NCBI RefSeq assembly: GCF_029871235.1
Contig: NZ_SSOM01000073.1
Coordinates: 186,001-250,000 of the forward strand
Source: Pseudomonas sp. BN411
GTDB taxonomy: Bacteria; Pseudomonadota; Gammaproteobacteria; Pseudomonadales; Pseudomonadaceae
Reading direction: 5' to 3'
DNA: 64,000 bases
Within the stretch, counting starts at the first letter, position 1; the number at the start of each line of letters is the position of its first letter. Under the pieces are notes generated by a model. That model searched no databases. It was not told where the DNA came from and saw nothing but the letters and a program-made list of their open reading frames with translations. Shown here one piece after another: positions 9,770 to 20,022 of the stretch. The translations under genes and the position numbers were made by a program.

Positions 9770-11659
9770 ATGTTCCCCATTCCGAGATTGCTCAGCTGGC
9801 TCGTGATGCCGCTGATGCTGGTCTGCAGCTTCGGCCTGATGGCCGACCAGACCGAAGGCGCCGCCCAGGCCCTGCACCTGCTCAGTTACATCGGTGCCGA
9901 CTACCCGGCCACCGTGGTCGATGGCAAGGTCATCGACGCCAGCGAATACCGCGAACAAATCGAATTCCTCGGCGCCCTGCAGGCGCTGATCGTTGCCCTG
10001 CCGGCCCGTGACGGGCAGAAGGAACTGGAGCAGGGCGTCGCCAGCCTGCACCAGGCCGTCGAAGGCAAGCAGGATGGCGCCAGCGTGGCCCGTCAGGCCC
10101 GCCAGTTGGCCACCCGGCTCGCGGCGACCTACGAGGTCAGCCAGGCCCCGCTCATCACGCCCGACCCCGCCCGTGGCGCGCCGCTCTATGCCCAGCATTG
10201 CAGCGTCTGCCATGGCGACACCGGCGCTGGCGATGGCCCGGCGGGCATGGGCCTGGAGCCGCCGCCGGCCAATCTGCGCGACCAGGCGCGGATGGACCGG
10301 ATGAGCCTCTACGACCTCTACAACACCCTGGGCCTGGGCGTGGAAGGCACCGACATGCCGGCCTTCGCCGACCAACTGGACGACCGTCAGCGTTGGGACC
10401 TGGCCAGCTACATCGCCGGCTTCAGCGCCGACCCGTCGGTGAAGGGCGAGGCCATCTCCCTTGGTGAGCTGGCCGGCCGCACGCCGGAAGAAGTGGGTAC
10501 CAGCCAGGGCACTGCTGTCCAGGCGCTGTTCCGTGCTCAGCGCGCCCAGCCGCCGATCCAGCAGCGCGGGCCCAAGGAGCTGATCGCCCATACCCGTTCC
10601 ACCCTGGAGCAGAGCCTCAAGGCCTATCGCGACGGCGACGCCGATCAGGCCTATGACCTCTCGGTGGCGGCCTACCTGGAAGGTTTCGAGCTGGTGGAAA
10701 GCTCGCTCGACAACCTCGATGCCGTGCAGCGCAAGACCACCGAGCGTGCGCTGATGGCGTACCGGCAGGCCCTGCAGGATCGCCAGTCGGTCGGTCAGGT
10801 CGCGCAATTGCTGGAGCACGCCAAGGCCGAGCTGGAAAAGTCCGCCGAGCTCCTGGGCGGAGACGGCCTGAGTGGCTCGCTGAGCTTCATCTCCAGCCTG
10901 CTCATCCTGCTGCGTGAAGGTCTTGAAGCCATCCTCGTGCTGGCCGCGATCCTCGCCTTCCTGCGCAAGACCGGCCAGGAGAATGCGGTGCGCGGCGTAC
11001 ACCTCGGCTGGGGCCTGGCCATTGTGGCCGGCTTCGCCACCTGGGCTGTGGCGGCGTTCCTGATCGACGTCGGCGGTGCCCAGCGCGAGCTGATGGAAGG
11101 TTTCACCGCGCTGTTCGCTTGCGTGATGGTGCTCTGGCTCGGCGTGTGGATGCACGACCGCCGCCACGCTGCCGCCTGGCAGAGCTACATCAAGGAACAC
11201 CTGCTGAGCAGCAGTGGCCGTTTCGGCTTTGCCACCCTCGCGTTCTTCTCGGTGTACCGCGAGCTGTTCGAAGTGATCCTCTTCTACGAAACCCTGTGGC
11301 TGCAGGCCGGTCCGGCTGGTCATGGCATGGTCATCGCCGGCGCGGTCACCGCTCTGGTGCTGTTGGTGGGGCTGGCCTGGGTGATCCTGCGCGGCTCGGC
11401 GAAGCTGCCGCTGGGCACTTTCTTCACCGCCAATGCCATCCTGCTCTGCGCCCTGTCGGTGGTGTTCGCCGGCCATGGTGTGGCGGCACTGCAGGAAGCT
11501 GGCGTACTGGGTACTCGTCCCGTGCCGTTCTTCGAGTTCGACTGGCTGGGCATCCATCCCGATGCCTACACGCTGTCGGCCCAGGGCCTGGCGCTGCTGG
11601 CCATCGCAGCGCTCTACGGGCGCAGCTGGTTGCGCGAGCGCAACGCGGCGCAAGCCTGA
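9770..11659 (+). CDS. FTR1-family iron permease fused to a cytochrome c domain
   Basis: 629 aa. A signal or anchor sequence occupies residues 1-26. A periplasmic helical region leads to a cytochrome c domain with CSVCHG near residue 144 and a distal Met candidate in GTDMPAF. A second helical stretch (250-365) is followed by about seven transmembrane helices from residue 370. The Ftr1 iron-binding motif REGLE is at about 382, and a variant RELFE lies in the later helix pair. Such fusions import ferrous iron coupled to its oxidation, with the heme domain as a plausible electron path. No EfeO/EfeB or multicopper oxidase gene is adjacent. Confidence 0.9.
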   Translation: MFPIPRLLSWLVMPLMLVCSFGLMADQTEGAAQALHLLSYIGADYPATVVDGKVIDASEYREQIEFLGALQALIVALPARDGQKELEQGVASLHQAVEGKQDGASVARQARQLATRLAATYEVSQAPLITPDPARGAPLYAQHCSVCHGDTGAGDGPAGMGLEPPPANLRDQARMDRMSLYDLYNTLGLGVEGTDMPAFADQLDDRQRWDLASYIAGFSADPSVKGEAISLGELAGRTPEEVGTSQGTAVQALFRAQRAQPPIQQRGPKELIAHTRSTLEQSLKAYRDGDADQAYDLSVAAYLEGFELVESSLDNLDAVQRKTTERALMAYRQALQDRQSVGQVAQLLEHAKAELEKSAELLGGDGLSGSLSFISSLLILLREGLEAILVLAAILAFLRKTGQENAVRGVHLGWGLAIVAGFATWAVAAFLIDVGGAQRELMEGFTALFACVMVLWLGVWMHDRRHAAAWQSYIKEHLLSSSGRFGFATLAFFSVYRELFEVILFYETLWLQAGPAGHGMVIAGAVTALVLLVGLAWVILRGSAKLPLGTFFTANAILLCALSVVFAGHGVAALQEAGVLGTRPVPFFEFDWLGIHPDAYTLSAQGLALLAIAALYGRSWLRERNAAQA

Positions 11660-11663
11660 ATGG

Positions 11664-11695
11664 AGGGCGAGGGGTGTAAACTCTTCGCCCTTTTT
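11664..11695 (+). terminator. FTR1 terminator hairpin containing a candidate promoter box
   Basis: Stem AGGGCGA/TCGCCCT followed by a T-run. The loop carries TAAACT at 11677-11682, a good -10 box for the DUF188 gene that starts at 11717. Terminator and promoter would thus overlap; the promoter is an inference. Confidence 0.5.
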
Positions 11696-11716
11696 CCTAT
11701 CTGCGGAAGCTATCCC

Positions 11717-12169
11717 ATGCGCGTCTGGATCGATGCCGATGCCTGCCCCCGGGGGGCCAAGGACCTGGTGATCAAGTTCGCCCTGAAGCGCAAGTTCGAA
11801 GTGGTGCTGGTGGCCGGGCAGAGTCAGGTCAAGCCAGCCTTCGCCTGCGTGCGCCTGGTGGTGGTGCCCAGTGGCCCGGACGCGGCCGATGACTACCTGG
11901 TGGAGAATGCCGTGCCCGGCGAGCTGGTGATCTGCAGCGACGTACCGCTGGCCGATCGCCTGGTGAAGAAGGGCGTGGCGGCGCTCGACCCGCGCGGTCG
12001 CGAGTTCGACGAGCGCAACATGGGCGAGCGGCTGGCGGTGCGCAACCTGCTCACCGACCTGCGCGACCAGGGCCAGATGGGTGGTGGCCAAGCGGCCTAT
12101 GGCGACCGGGAGCGACAGGCCTTCTCCAATTCCCTGGACCGGCTGCTGACGAAACTGAGCCGGGGCTAG
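11717..12169 (+). CDS. DUF188 (YaiI/YqxD) family protein
   Basis: 150 aa from the ATG at 11717. The N-terminus MRVWIDADACP and the downstream GPDAADDYLVE and SDVPLADRLVKKG motifs are the hallmark of the YaiI/YqxD family, a PIN-like fold with conserved acidic residues that suggests nuclease activity. The biological role is unknown. It follows the FTR1 gene by 57 bases on the same strand, with a terminator-like hairpin between, so it is likely an independent unit. Confidence 0.92.
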   Translation: MRVWIDADACPRGAKDLVIKFALKRKFEVVLVAGQSQVKPAFACVRLVVVPSGPDAADDYLVENAVPGELVICSDVPLADRLVKKGVAALDPRGREFDERNMGERLAVRNLLTDLRDQGQMGGGQAAYGDRERQAFSNSLDRLLTKLSRG

Positions 12170-12310
12170 CGCTCAGTGCCCTGATCCCTCTCCGGGCGGA
12201 GCAGCGCTGGCGTCTGAGCATGTCAGTGCACGGGGCTGGGAGGTGGCGTTGAGCTGGCCGGCGGTACCCAGCCGCAACTGGATGTCGGGCGGCCGTCTGC
12301 GCCCGGACGC

Positions 12311-12781
12311 TCAACCGCAGAGGTAGGTGCCGGTACCCACCGCCACCAGGGTGCCGTCGTCGGCGTGCAGTTCCGAACGCACCACGGCGACCTTGTTGCC
12401 CGAGCGCAGCAGCACGGCGGTGGCGGTGAAGTGCCGGCCCCGACCGGGGCGCAGGTAGTCGATGCGCAGATCGATGGTGCCGAGTTTGGACAGCCGCTCC
12501 ATGCGCTCAGCTGTGGATAAGTGCTGGTGCCGCTCGAAGGCGCCGATCAGTGCCATGGCGCCGCCTACCACGTCGAGCAGGCTGGAAATCACGCCACCGT
12601 GGAGGATGCCGTGGACGAAGTTGCCGATCAGTTCGTCCTTCATCGGCAGGTGCATCACCACCTTTTCGGTGGTCATCTCTCCAAGTTGGATGCCGAGTAC
12701 GCGATTGAAGGGAATGCGCTCGAAGAACCCGGCGACGGCCTGTTGCAGTTCCGGGGTGAGGATGAAGTCGGTCTGGCTCAT
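12311..12781 (-). CDS. Hotdog-fold thioesterase (PaaI/YigI type)
   Basis: 156 aa. Hotdog thioesterase features are visible: the HGGVISSLLDVVGGAMAL segment (the usual HGG..aal.D), followed by TIDLRIDYLRPGRG and RSGNKVAVVRSEL. These enzymes cleave acyl-CoA or acyl-phenyl-CoA thioesters in the cytoplasm. Start at 12781 chosen because the downstream sequence MSQTDFILTPELQQ is conserved-looking and a GGAGG-like site precedes it. It is transcribed in the same direction as elbB but separated by 135 bases and a hairpin. Confidence 0.88.
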   Translation of the reverse strand: MSQTDFILTPELQQAVAGFFERIPFNRVLGIQLGEMTTEKVVMHLPMKDELIGNFVHGILHGGVISSLLDVVGGAMALIGAFERHQHLSTAERMERLSKLGTIDLRIDYLRPGRGRHFTATAVLLRSGNKVAVVRSELHADDGTLVAVGTGTYLCG

Positions 12782-12883
12782 GGCGCCTCCTGTGAGCATC
12801 GATGGCCCGACGCTGCCCTAGTTGCGGCAAAGGTGCCAAGGGGGACGGCGGGAGAGGCGGGCGGATTGGCCGGATCGACACGA

Positions 12884-12907
12884 AGCGGGCGGCTGGAGCC
12901 GCCCGCT
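12884..12907 (-). terminator. Hairpin downstream of elbB
   Basis: Perfect ten-pair stem AGCGGGCGGC/GCCGCCCGCT with a four-base loop, 8 bases past the elbB stop. No clear T-run on the minus strand. Confidence 0.5.
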
Positions 12908-12915
12908 CGGGGACA

Positions 12916-13572
12916 TCAGTGGGCCAGTTCCAGCACCCGGTCCACCAGTTTGTAGATGCCGGCGGCGGCCTCGCTGATCGATTGCGCGAGCATGTAGGCC
13001 GGGGTGGTCACCAGCTTGCGCTTGTGGTCTTCCACGATTTCAGCGACCACGCAGTCGACATGCTGGGCGCCCATCTCGGCCAGGGCGGCGGCGGTGCCGG
13101 CATCGTTGCCGATGGTGCAGGTCACGCCTTCGCCGTAGATCTTCGCCGCCAGCGCCGGAGCGATGCAGATCAGCCCCACAGGCTTGCCGGCCTCGGCGAA
13201 GTCGCGGGCCGCGGCCAGCACGTCGGGCTGCACGATGCAGTTGGCGCCGCTGATGGCGAAGTCGGAGAGGTTCTTCGCCGCGCCGAATCCACCGGGAACG
13301 ATCAGGGCGTCGAAGTCGGCGGCGGCCAGTTCACGCACATCCTTGATTTCGCCGCGGGCGATGCGCGCCGATTCCACCAGCACGTTGCGGCTTTCCGGCA
13401 TCTCTTCGCCGGTGGTGTGGTTGATCACGTGGTGCTGCGCGATGTTCGGGGCGAAGCACTGGACCTTGGCGCCGCGCTGGTCCAGGCGCAGCAGGGTGAT
13501 CACGCTCTCGTGGATCTCCGCGCCGTCGTAAACGCCACAGCCGGACAGGATCACGGCAACTTTCTTGGTCAT
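12916..13572 (-). CDS. elbB: Isoprenoid biosynthesis glyoxalase ElbB (DJ-1/PfpI superfamily)
   Basis: 218 aa. It opens KKVAVILSGCGVYDGAEIHE and carries the nucleophile region LICIAPALAAKI with Cys in the DJ-1-type elbow, plus the glutamine amidotransferase-like VPGGFGAAKN motif. ElbB has glyoxalase activity and is linked to isoprenoid synthesis in E. coli; the link is weakly understood. The ATG at 13572 has GGAG six bases upstream and is preferred over one two codons earlier. It is 13 bases downstream of the hydrolase gene on the same strand, so the two are probably co-transcribed. Confidence 0.93.
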   Translation of the reverse strand: MTKKVAVILSGCGVYDGAEIHESVITLLRLDQRGAKVQCFAPNIAQHHVINHTTGEEMPESRNVLVESARIARGEIKDVRELAAADFDALIVPGGFGAAKNLSDFAISGANCIVQPDVLAAARDFAEAGKPVGLICIAPALAAKIYGEGVTCTIGNDAGTAAALAEMGAQHVDCVVAEIVEDHKRKLVTTPAYMLAQSISEAAAGIYKLVDRVLELAH

Positions 13573-13585
13573 GGACATCTCCAGG

Positions 13586-14416
13586 TCATTGGGCCGGTCC
13601 GAGGTTCTCGCGCAGGAACGCCAGTGCGCGTTGCTGGGCATCCTGGGCCGGGCCGGGTTGATAGGTATTCAGGTCGCTGCGCTGGTCGAAGACGTGATCG
13701 GCATTGCCGTACTGCACCAGCTGCAGGCGATCGCCAGCGAGCTGGTCGAGGGCCGAGAGGCATTGCTGGTGGTCGGTGACGTGGTCCTTGCCGCCAAGGA
13801 ACATCAGCACCGGGGCGTTGTGTCCGAGGCCGTCGCGTAGGTGGGCGGGGAAGCCGCAGTAGGGGTAATAGGTGATCACGCCGCGCACGCCGGCCAGCGC
13901 GCCCTTGCCGGTGGCCGGGAATCCGTGGCCGGCGCTGCCGTCGTAGGAGAGCGCGTCGAGGATGGTCCAGCCGCCGTGGGAGTACCCGAGAAGTGCCAGC
14001 CTGTCGCTGTCGATGGCCGGATTGCGCCGAGCCAGCGCCAGGGCAGCGTAGACGTCGATGGCGCGTTCATTGCCCCACAGGCGTTTGCCGTCGCACACCG
14101 GCCGCCAGTCTTCGATGCCGCGCGCGGCATGGCTGTCGACGAACATCACGGCGTAACCGGCGGGCAGCAGCCAGCTTTTCACGTTGCGCATGAACAGCGC
14201 GCTCTGGCCGCTGCAGCCGTGGAACACCAGCACGGTGGGGAAGGGGCCGGTGCCCTCCGGGGTGAACAGGCTGAGGTGCGGCGCCAGGCGCTGTTCTGCC
14301 GCCGGCAGGTCGGCGGTCTGCGGCAGCAGCGCAGCACGATAGGGATAGAGTCCGAGCAAGGCCGCGCAGGCCAGGAGAAGCAGGGCGATCAGGGCGGGTT
14401 TCAGGAGTTTGCGCAT
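13586..14416 (-). CDS. Secreted or membrane-anchored dienelactone hydrolase-like alpha/beta hydrolase
   Basis: 276 aa from the ATG at 14416, giving an N-terminal hydrophobic segment (KPALIALLLLACAALLGLY) that anchors or exports the protein. The alpha/beta hydrolase core shows the oxyanion strand VLVFHGCSG, the nucleophile elbow GYSHGG, an acidic residue near GGKDHVT, and the catalytic His in NADHVF. The family includes dienelactone hydrolases and general esterases; the nucleophile here is Ser rather than Cys. It leads an apparent two-gene unit with elbB. Substrate unknown. Confidence 0.86.
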   Translation of the reverse strand: MRKLLKPALIALLLLACAALLGLYPYRAALLPQTADLPAAEQRLAPHLSLFTPEGTGPFPTVLVFHGCSGQSALFMRNVKSWLLPAGYAVMFVDSHAARGIEDWRPVCDGKRLWGNERAIDVYAALALARRNPAIDSDRLALLGYSHGGWTILDALSYDGSAGHGFPATGKGALAGVRGVITYYPYCGFPAHLRDGLGHNAPVLMFLGGKDHVTDHQQCLSALDQLAGDRLQLVQYGNADHVFDQRSDLNTYQPGPAQDAQQRALAFLRENLGPAQ

Positions 14417-14637
14417 GCTGTCGTCATATGCCGCTTGGGTTGGCACGCCATGCCGAGGGGGAAGGCTGGTTGCGAGAGTAGCATCCCGGGTACTGGACGA
14501 ATGCCGCCAGCGCGGCGGCGTATCGGACAGACCCTGACGAGCAATCCTAGCAGGCCGGGGAATCGGGTCGCGAGCACCGCGCCAACCCCCTTCGCCGCCT
14601 GTGGGTCACCGGACAAGAACGACGACAAGGCTGCCCC

Positions 14638-15873
14638 ATGAACTATGTCCTTTATGCCGTGCCTTTCTTCTTCCTGCTGATCGGTATCGAACTGATCGCC
14701 GACCGCCTGCGCGGAAGGAGCAGCTATCGCACCGCCGACGCCCTGAACAGCCTGAGCGCCGGCGTGCTGTCGACCACCAGCGGCTTGCTGACCAAGGTGG
14801 TGGGGCTGTTGACCTACACCTTCGCCTGGCAGCACCTGGCGCTTTTCGAGATGTCCGCCAGTAGCCTGTGGGTGTGGTTGCTGGCCTTCGTCTTCTATGA
14901 CTTCTGTTACTACTGGAACCACCGCCTGGGCCATGAGCGCAACGTGCTCTGGGCCGCTCATTCCGTGCACCACCAGAGCGAGGAGTACAACCTCTCCACC
15001 GCCCTGCGCCAGACCAGCACGGGCTTTCTCTTCGGCTGGATCTTCTACCTGCCGATGGCCATCGCCGGCGTGCCGCCCCTGGTGTTCTTCACGGTGGGCG
15101 CGCTGAACCTGCTCTACCAGTTCTGGGTGCATACCCGCCATGTGCCCAAGCTCGGCTGGCTGGAGTGGATCTTCATCACCCCGTCCAACCATCGTGTCCA
15201 CCATGCGCAGAACCCGGTGTACATGGATCGCAACTACGGTGGCGTGTTCATTCTCTGGGACCGCCTGTTCGGCACCTTCCAGGAGGAGCTGGACGAAGAG
15301 CCGGTGATCTTCGGCGTGACCACGCCGCTGGCCAGCTGGAACCCGCTCTGGGCCAACCTGCAGTTCTACGTGCAGCTCTGGCGCGACGCGGTACGCGCCG
15401 AATCCCGCTGGGACAAGCTGCGCATCTGGTTCATGCGCACCGGCTGGCGCCCGGCGGACGTGGCCGAGCGTTATCCACAGGCCAAGCCCGACCTGTCGCG
15501 CTTCATCAAGTTCGAGGTGCCCCTGGGCCGTGCGCAGAAGTGGTACGCCGGGCTGCAGTTCGCCCTCTACGTGGTGGCCGGCACCTGGCTGCTGGGCACT
15601 GGCGACAAGGCGTCGCTTACCGGACTCTGGCTGGCCTGGGCGTGGATGGCCTTCGGCCTCTACGCGATTGGTACCTGGCTGGAGAACCGCCCCTGGGCGC
15701 GCTGGCTGGAGCTGGCGCGGCTGGCGCTGAACTGGCCGGCGCTCTGGGCGGGCGCAGCGCTCGGGCTGTTGCCGATGGGGGCGATGGGGTGGGGACTGCT
15801 GGGGCTGTACAGCCTGGTCAGTCTGCTTGCGCTGTTCGGCCTGCCGCGCCGCGAGGCGGCGCTGGCCGTCTGA
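14638..15873 (+). CDS. Sterol desaturase / fatty acid hydroxylase family membrane protein
   Basis: 411 aa with several hydrophobic helices. The diiron histidine clusters of the superfamily are present: HRLGH (about residue 98), HSVHH (about 109) and NHRVHH (about 184). After residue 270 come extra membrane helices beyond the desaturase domain, a layout similar to alkylglycerol monooxygenase-like proteins. It probably hydroxylates or desaturates a membrane lipid, but the substrate is unknown. It is divergent from the hydrolase gene by 221 bases and convergent with the DedA gene. Confidence 0.9.
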   Translation: MNYVLYAVPFFFLLIGIELIADRLRGRSSYRTADALNSLSAGVLSTTSGLLTKVVGLLTYTFAWQHLALFEMSASSLWVWLLAFVFYDFCYYWNHRLGHERNVLWAAHSVHHQSEEYNLSTALRQTSTGFLFGWIFYLPMAIAGVPPLVFFTVGALNLLYQFWVHTRHVPKLGWLEWIFITPSNHRVHHAQNPVYMDRNYGGVFILWDRLFGTFQEELDEEPVIFGVTTPLASWNPLWANLQFYVQLWRDAVRAESRWDKLRIWFMRTGWRPADVAERYPQAKPDLSRFIKFEVPLGRAQKWYAGLQFALYVVAGTWLLGTGDKASLTGLWLAWAWMAFGLYAIGTWLENRPWARWLELARLALNWPALWAGAALGLLPMGAMGWGLLGLYSLVSLLALFGLPRREAALAV

Positions 15874-16434
15874 TCAGGCTTTCCTGCCGTTGTTGCGCAG
15901 GCGGCGCCTCAGCCAGAGGAGGCCGCCGATGGCCAGCAGGCCGCCGAGGACCATCAGCTCGTAGCGCTTGAGGTTGCCGAGCATGCCTTCGAGCACGGCG
16001 CCGAAGTGGAAGGCGGCGAAGCCCAGGGCCAGGGCCCAGATCAGGGCGCCGATGCCGTTGAGGATCAGGTAGCGCAGCGGCGGATAGCCGGACAGGCCGA
16101 TGGCCACCGGCATCACGGTGCGCAGACCGTAGACGAAGCGGAAACTCAGGACCCAGATGTCCGGGTGGCGGCGGATGTGCGCCAGTGCGCGGTCGCCCAT
16201 GGCTTGCCAGCGCGGCTTGCGCGCAAGGATCTGACGGCCCTTGTGGCGGCCCAGGTAGTACCAGAGCTGGTCGCCGGCATAGCTGCCGAAGAACGCCGTG
16301 GCCACCACGGCGTTGATGTCCATGTAGCCCCGGAAGGCAAGAAAGCCGGCCAGGACCAGGATCGTCTCACCCTCGAAGAAGGTGCCGAGGAAGAGGGCGA
16401 AGTAGCCGAAATCCTGGAGAAATTGTTGCAGCAT
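15874..16434 (-). CDS. DedA family inner-membrane protein
   Basis: 186 aa. It shows the SNARE-associated/DedA signature: FLGTFFEGETILVLAGFLA near the start, GSYAGDQLWYYLGRHKG, and FRFVYGLRTVMPVAIG. About four to five hydrophobic segments are visible, including re-entrant regions. DedA proteins are implicated in polyprenyl-phosphate or phospholipid flipping and membrane homeostasis. The C-terminus is a short basic tail (RRRLRNNGRKA). It abuts the convergent sterol-desaturase-like gene with no spacer. Confidence 0.93.
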   Translation of the reverse strand: MLQQFLQDFGYFALFLGTFFEGETILVLAGFLAFRGYMDINAVVATAFFGSYAGDQLWYYLGRHKGRQILARKPRWQAMGDRALAHIRRHPDIWVLSFRFVYGLRTVMPVAIGLSGYPPLRYLILNGIGALIWALALGFAAFHFGAVLEGMLGNLKRYELMVLGGLLAIGGLLWLRRRLRNNGRKA

Positions 16435-16605
16435 GGTTGGGGTGCGCAGCGAAATGAACGCGAAGCCTAACCGGGATGGCGCCCCGGGAAAAGCTCCGAC
16501 CGGTGCCGAATGCCATCAGATTGACCGCGGACAATGCCCATCTACCTCCCCAGCGGTCGACGCGACCGCGGGTCGCTGTCCCGGATTGTTACCATTCGGT
16601 CATAA

Positions 16606-17670
<1,065 letters not shown>

Positions 17671-17690
17671 TCTCCCCCCAGGAACTGCAG

Positions 17691-19916
17691 ATGAACACTG
17701 AAGGACTCAACCCCAGCGCTTTGCTCGAACCCCTGACGGAGGCCACCGAAGTTCCGGTGGCTCCTCCGGCCCCCGAGGCCCCTGTCGTCGACGCGGTGCC
17801 TGCTGCCACGGCGCCCGTGCCGGCGCCGCTGGTGGTGCCGAGCCTGGATGACACCAGCCTGTACATCCATCGCGAACTGTCCCAGCTGCAGTTCAACATC
17901 CGCGTGCTGGAGCAGGCGCTGGATGAGTCCTATCCGTTGCTCGAACGCCTGAAGTTCCTGCTGATCTTCTCCAGCAACCTCGACGAGTTCTTCGAGATCC
18001 GCGTCGCGGGGCTGAAGAAGCAGATCACCTTTGCTCGCGAACAGGCCGGCGCCGACGGCCTGCTGCCGCATCAGGCGATGGCGCGCATCAGCGAAGTGGT
18101 GCACGAGCAGGTCACCCGCCAGTACAGCATCCTCAACGACATCCTGTTGCCGGAGCTGGCCAAGCATCAGGTCAACTTCATTCGCCGCCGCTACTGGACC
18201 GCCAAGCTGAAGGCCTGGGTGCGTCGTTATTTCCGCGACGAGATCGCGCCGATCATCACCCCCATCGGCCTGGACCCGACGCACCCGTTCCCGCTGCTGG
18301 TGAACAAGAGCCTGAACTTCATCGTCGAGCTGGAAGGCGTGGATGCCTTCGGCCGCGACTCCGGCCTGGCGATCATCCCCGCGCCGCGCCTGCTGCCGCG
18401 CGTCATCCGCGTGCCGGAAGACATCGGTGGACCGGGCGACAACTTCGTCTTCCTGTCCTCGATGATCCACGCCCATGCCGATGACCTGTTCCCCGGCATG
18501 AAGGTGAAAGGCTGCTACCAGTTCCGCCTGACCCGTAACGCCGACCTCTCGGTGGACACCGAAGACGTCGACGACCTGGCCCGCGCGCTGCGTGGCGAAC
18601 TCTTCTCGCGCCGCTACGGCGACGCGGTGCGCCTGGAAGTGGCGGACACCTGCCCGAAGAACCTCTCGGACTACCTGCTCAAGCAGTTCAACCTGGGCGA
18701 GAGCGAGCTGTACCAGGTCAACGGCCCGGTGAACCTGACCCGTCTGTTCAGCATCACCGGTCTGGAAAGCCATCCGGAACTGCAGCACCCGACGTTCACG
18801 CCGGTCATCCCCAAGCTGCTGCAGAAGGCCGAAAACCTCTTCAGCGTCGTGGGCAAGCAGGACATCCTGTTGCTGCACCCCTTCGAATCCTTCACCCCGG
18901 TGGTGGACTTCCTGCGCCAGGCCGCCAAGGACCCGAACGTCCTGGCGATCAAGCAGACCCTCTACCGCGCCGGCGCCAACTCCGAGATCGTCGACTCCCT
19001 GGTGGAAGCGGCGCGCAACGGCAAGGAAGTCACCGCGGTGATCGAACTGCGTGCGCGTTTCGACGAGGAATCCAACCTGCAGCTGGCGAGCCGCCTGCAG
19101 CAGGCCGGCGCCGTGGTGATCTATGGCGTGGTGGGCTTCAAGACCCACGCCAAGATGATGCTGATCCTGCGTCGCGAGAACGGTGAGCTGCGCCGCTACG
19201 CCCACCTGGGCACCGGTAACTACCACGCCGGCAACGCGCGCCTGTACACCGACTACAGCATGCTCACCGCGGACGATGCGCTCTGCGAGGACCTGCACAA
19301 GCTGTTCAACCAGCTGATCGGCATGGGCAAGACGCTGCGCATGAAGAAGCTGCTGCACGCGCCTTTCACCCTGAAGAAGACACTGCTCGACATGATCGCC
19401 CGCGAAGCCCAGCACGCCAGCGAAGGCAAGCCGGCGCACATCATGGTCAAGGTCAACGCGCTGACCGATCCCAAGGTCATCCGCGCCTTGTACAAGGCCA
19501 GCCAGAGCGGCGTGCGTATCGACCTCGTGGTCCGTGGCATGTGCTGCCTGCGCCCGGGTATCCCCGGCGTGTCGCACAACATCCAGGTGCGCTCGATCAT
19601 CGGCCGCTTCCTCGAACACAGCCGGATCTACTACTTCCTCAATGGCGGCGACGAGAAGATGTACCTCTCCAGCGCCGACTGGATGGAGCGCAACCTCGAC
19701 ATGCGTGTGGAGACCTGCTTCCCGGTGGAAGGCAAGAAGCTGCTGACCCGCGTGAAGAAGGAGCTCGAGGCCTACATCAGCGACAACACCCAGAGCTGGG
19801 TGCTGCAGCCGGATGGCCGTTACCTGCGCAACAGCCCGAGCGGCAACCAGAACTCGCGCAACGCCCAGGCGACCCTGCTGGACAAGCTGACCAACCCGCC
19901 AATCAGCGCACGCTGA
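17691..19916 (+). CDS. ppk1: Polyphosphate kinase 1
   Basis: 741 aa, a normal PPK1 length plus an Ala/Pro-rich N-terminal extension of about 50 residues. The N domain begins with HRELSQLQFN and FLLIFSSNLDEFFEIR. The phosphohistidine region FKTHAKM lies near residue 487, followed by AHLGTGNYH. PPK1 makes long-chain polyphosphate from ATP and matters for stress survival, motility and biofilms in pseudomonads. It is immediately downstream of hemB and convergent with ppx, with a terminator between. Confidence 0.97.
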   Translation: MNTEGLNPSALLEPLTEATEVPVAPPAPEAPVVDAVPAATAPVPAPLVVPSLDDTSLYIHRELSQLQFNIRVLEQALDESYPLLERLKFLLIFSSNLDEFFEIRVAGLKKQITFAREQAGADGLLPHQAMARISEVVHEQVTRQYSILNDILLPELAKHQVNFIRRRYWTAKLKAWVRRYFRDEIAPIITPIGLDPTHPFPLLVNKSLNFIVELEGVDAFGRDSGLAIIPAPRLLPRVIRVPEDIGGPGDNFVFLSSMIHAHADDLFPGMKVKGCYQFRLTRNADLSVDTEDVDDLARALRGELFSRRYGDAVRLEVADTCPKNLSDYLLKQFNLGESELYQVNGPVNLTRLFSITGLESHPELQHPTFTPVIPKLLQKAENLFSVVGKQDILLLHPFESFTPVVDFLRQAAKDPNVLAIKQTLYRAGANSEIVDSLVEAARNGKEVTAVIELRARFDEESNLQLASRLQQAGAVVIYGVVGFKTHAKMMLILRRENGELRRYAHLGTGNYHAGNARLYTDYSMLTADDALCEDLHKLFNQLIGMGKTLRMKKLLHAPFTLKKTLLDMIAREAQHASEGKPAHIMVKVNALTDPKVIRALYKASQSGVRIDLVVRGMCCLRPGIPGVSHNIQVRSIIGRFLEHSRIYYFLNGGDEKMYLSSADWMERNLDMRVETCFPVEGKKLLTRVKKELEAYISDNTQSWVLQPDGRYLRNSPSGNQNSRNAQATLLDKLTNPPISAR

Positions 19917-19926
19917 ACGCGGACAT

Positions 19927-19956
19927 GAAAACGGGGCCTTCGGGCCCCGTTTCTTT
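19927..19956. terminator. Terminator between ppk1 and ppx
   Basis: GC stem ACGGGGCC/GGCCCCGT with a TTCG tetraloop, A-rich before and T-rich after; suited to stop transcription from both sides. Confidence 0.85.
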
Positions 19957-20022
19957 TCGTGCTGTGGATAACTTGCCAGCGGCCCAGTGGAAAGCGTTTG
20001 CCTTCCACCGATTGCCGAGTAC

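Noticed and set aside
9650-12091. 813-codon minus-strand open frame opposite the FTR1 gene
   Set aside because: The product is His/Gln/Gly-rich without domains, while the opposite strand encodes a clear permease with heme and iron motifs.
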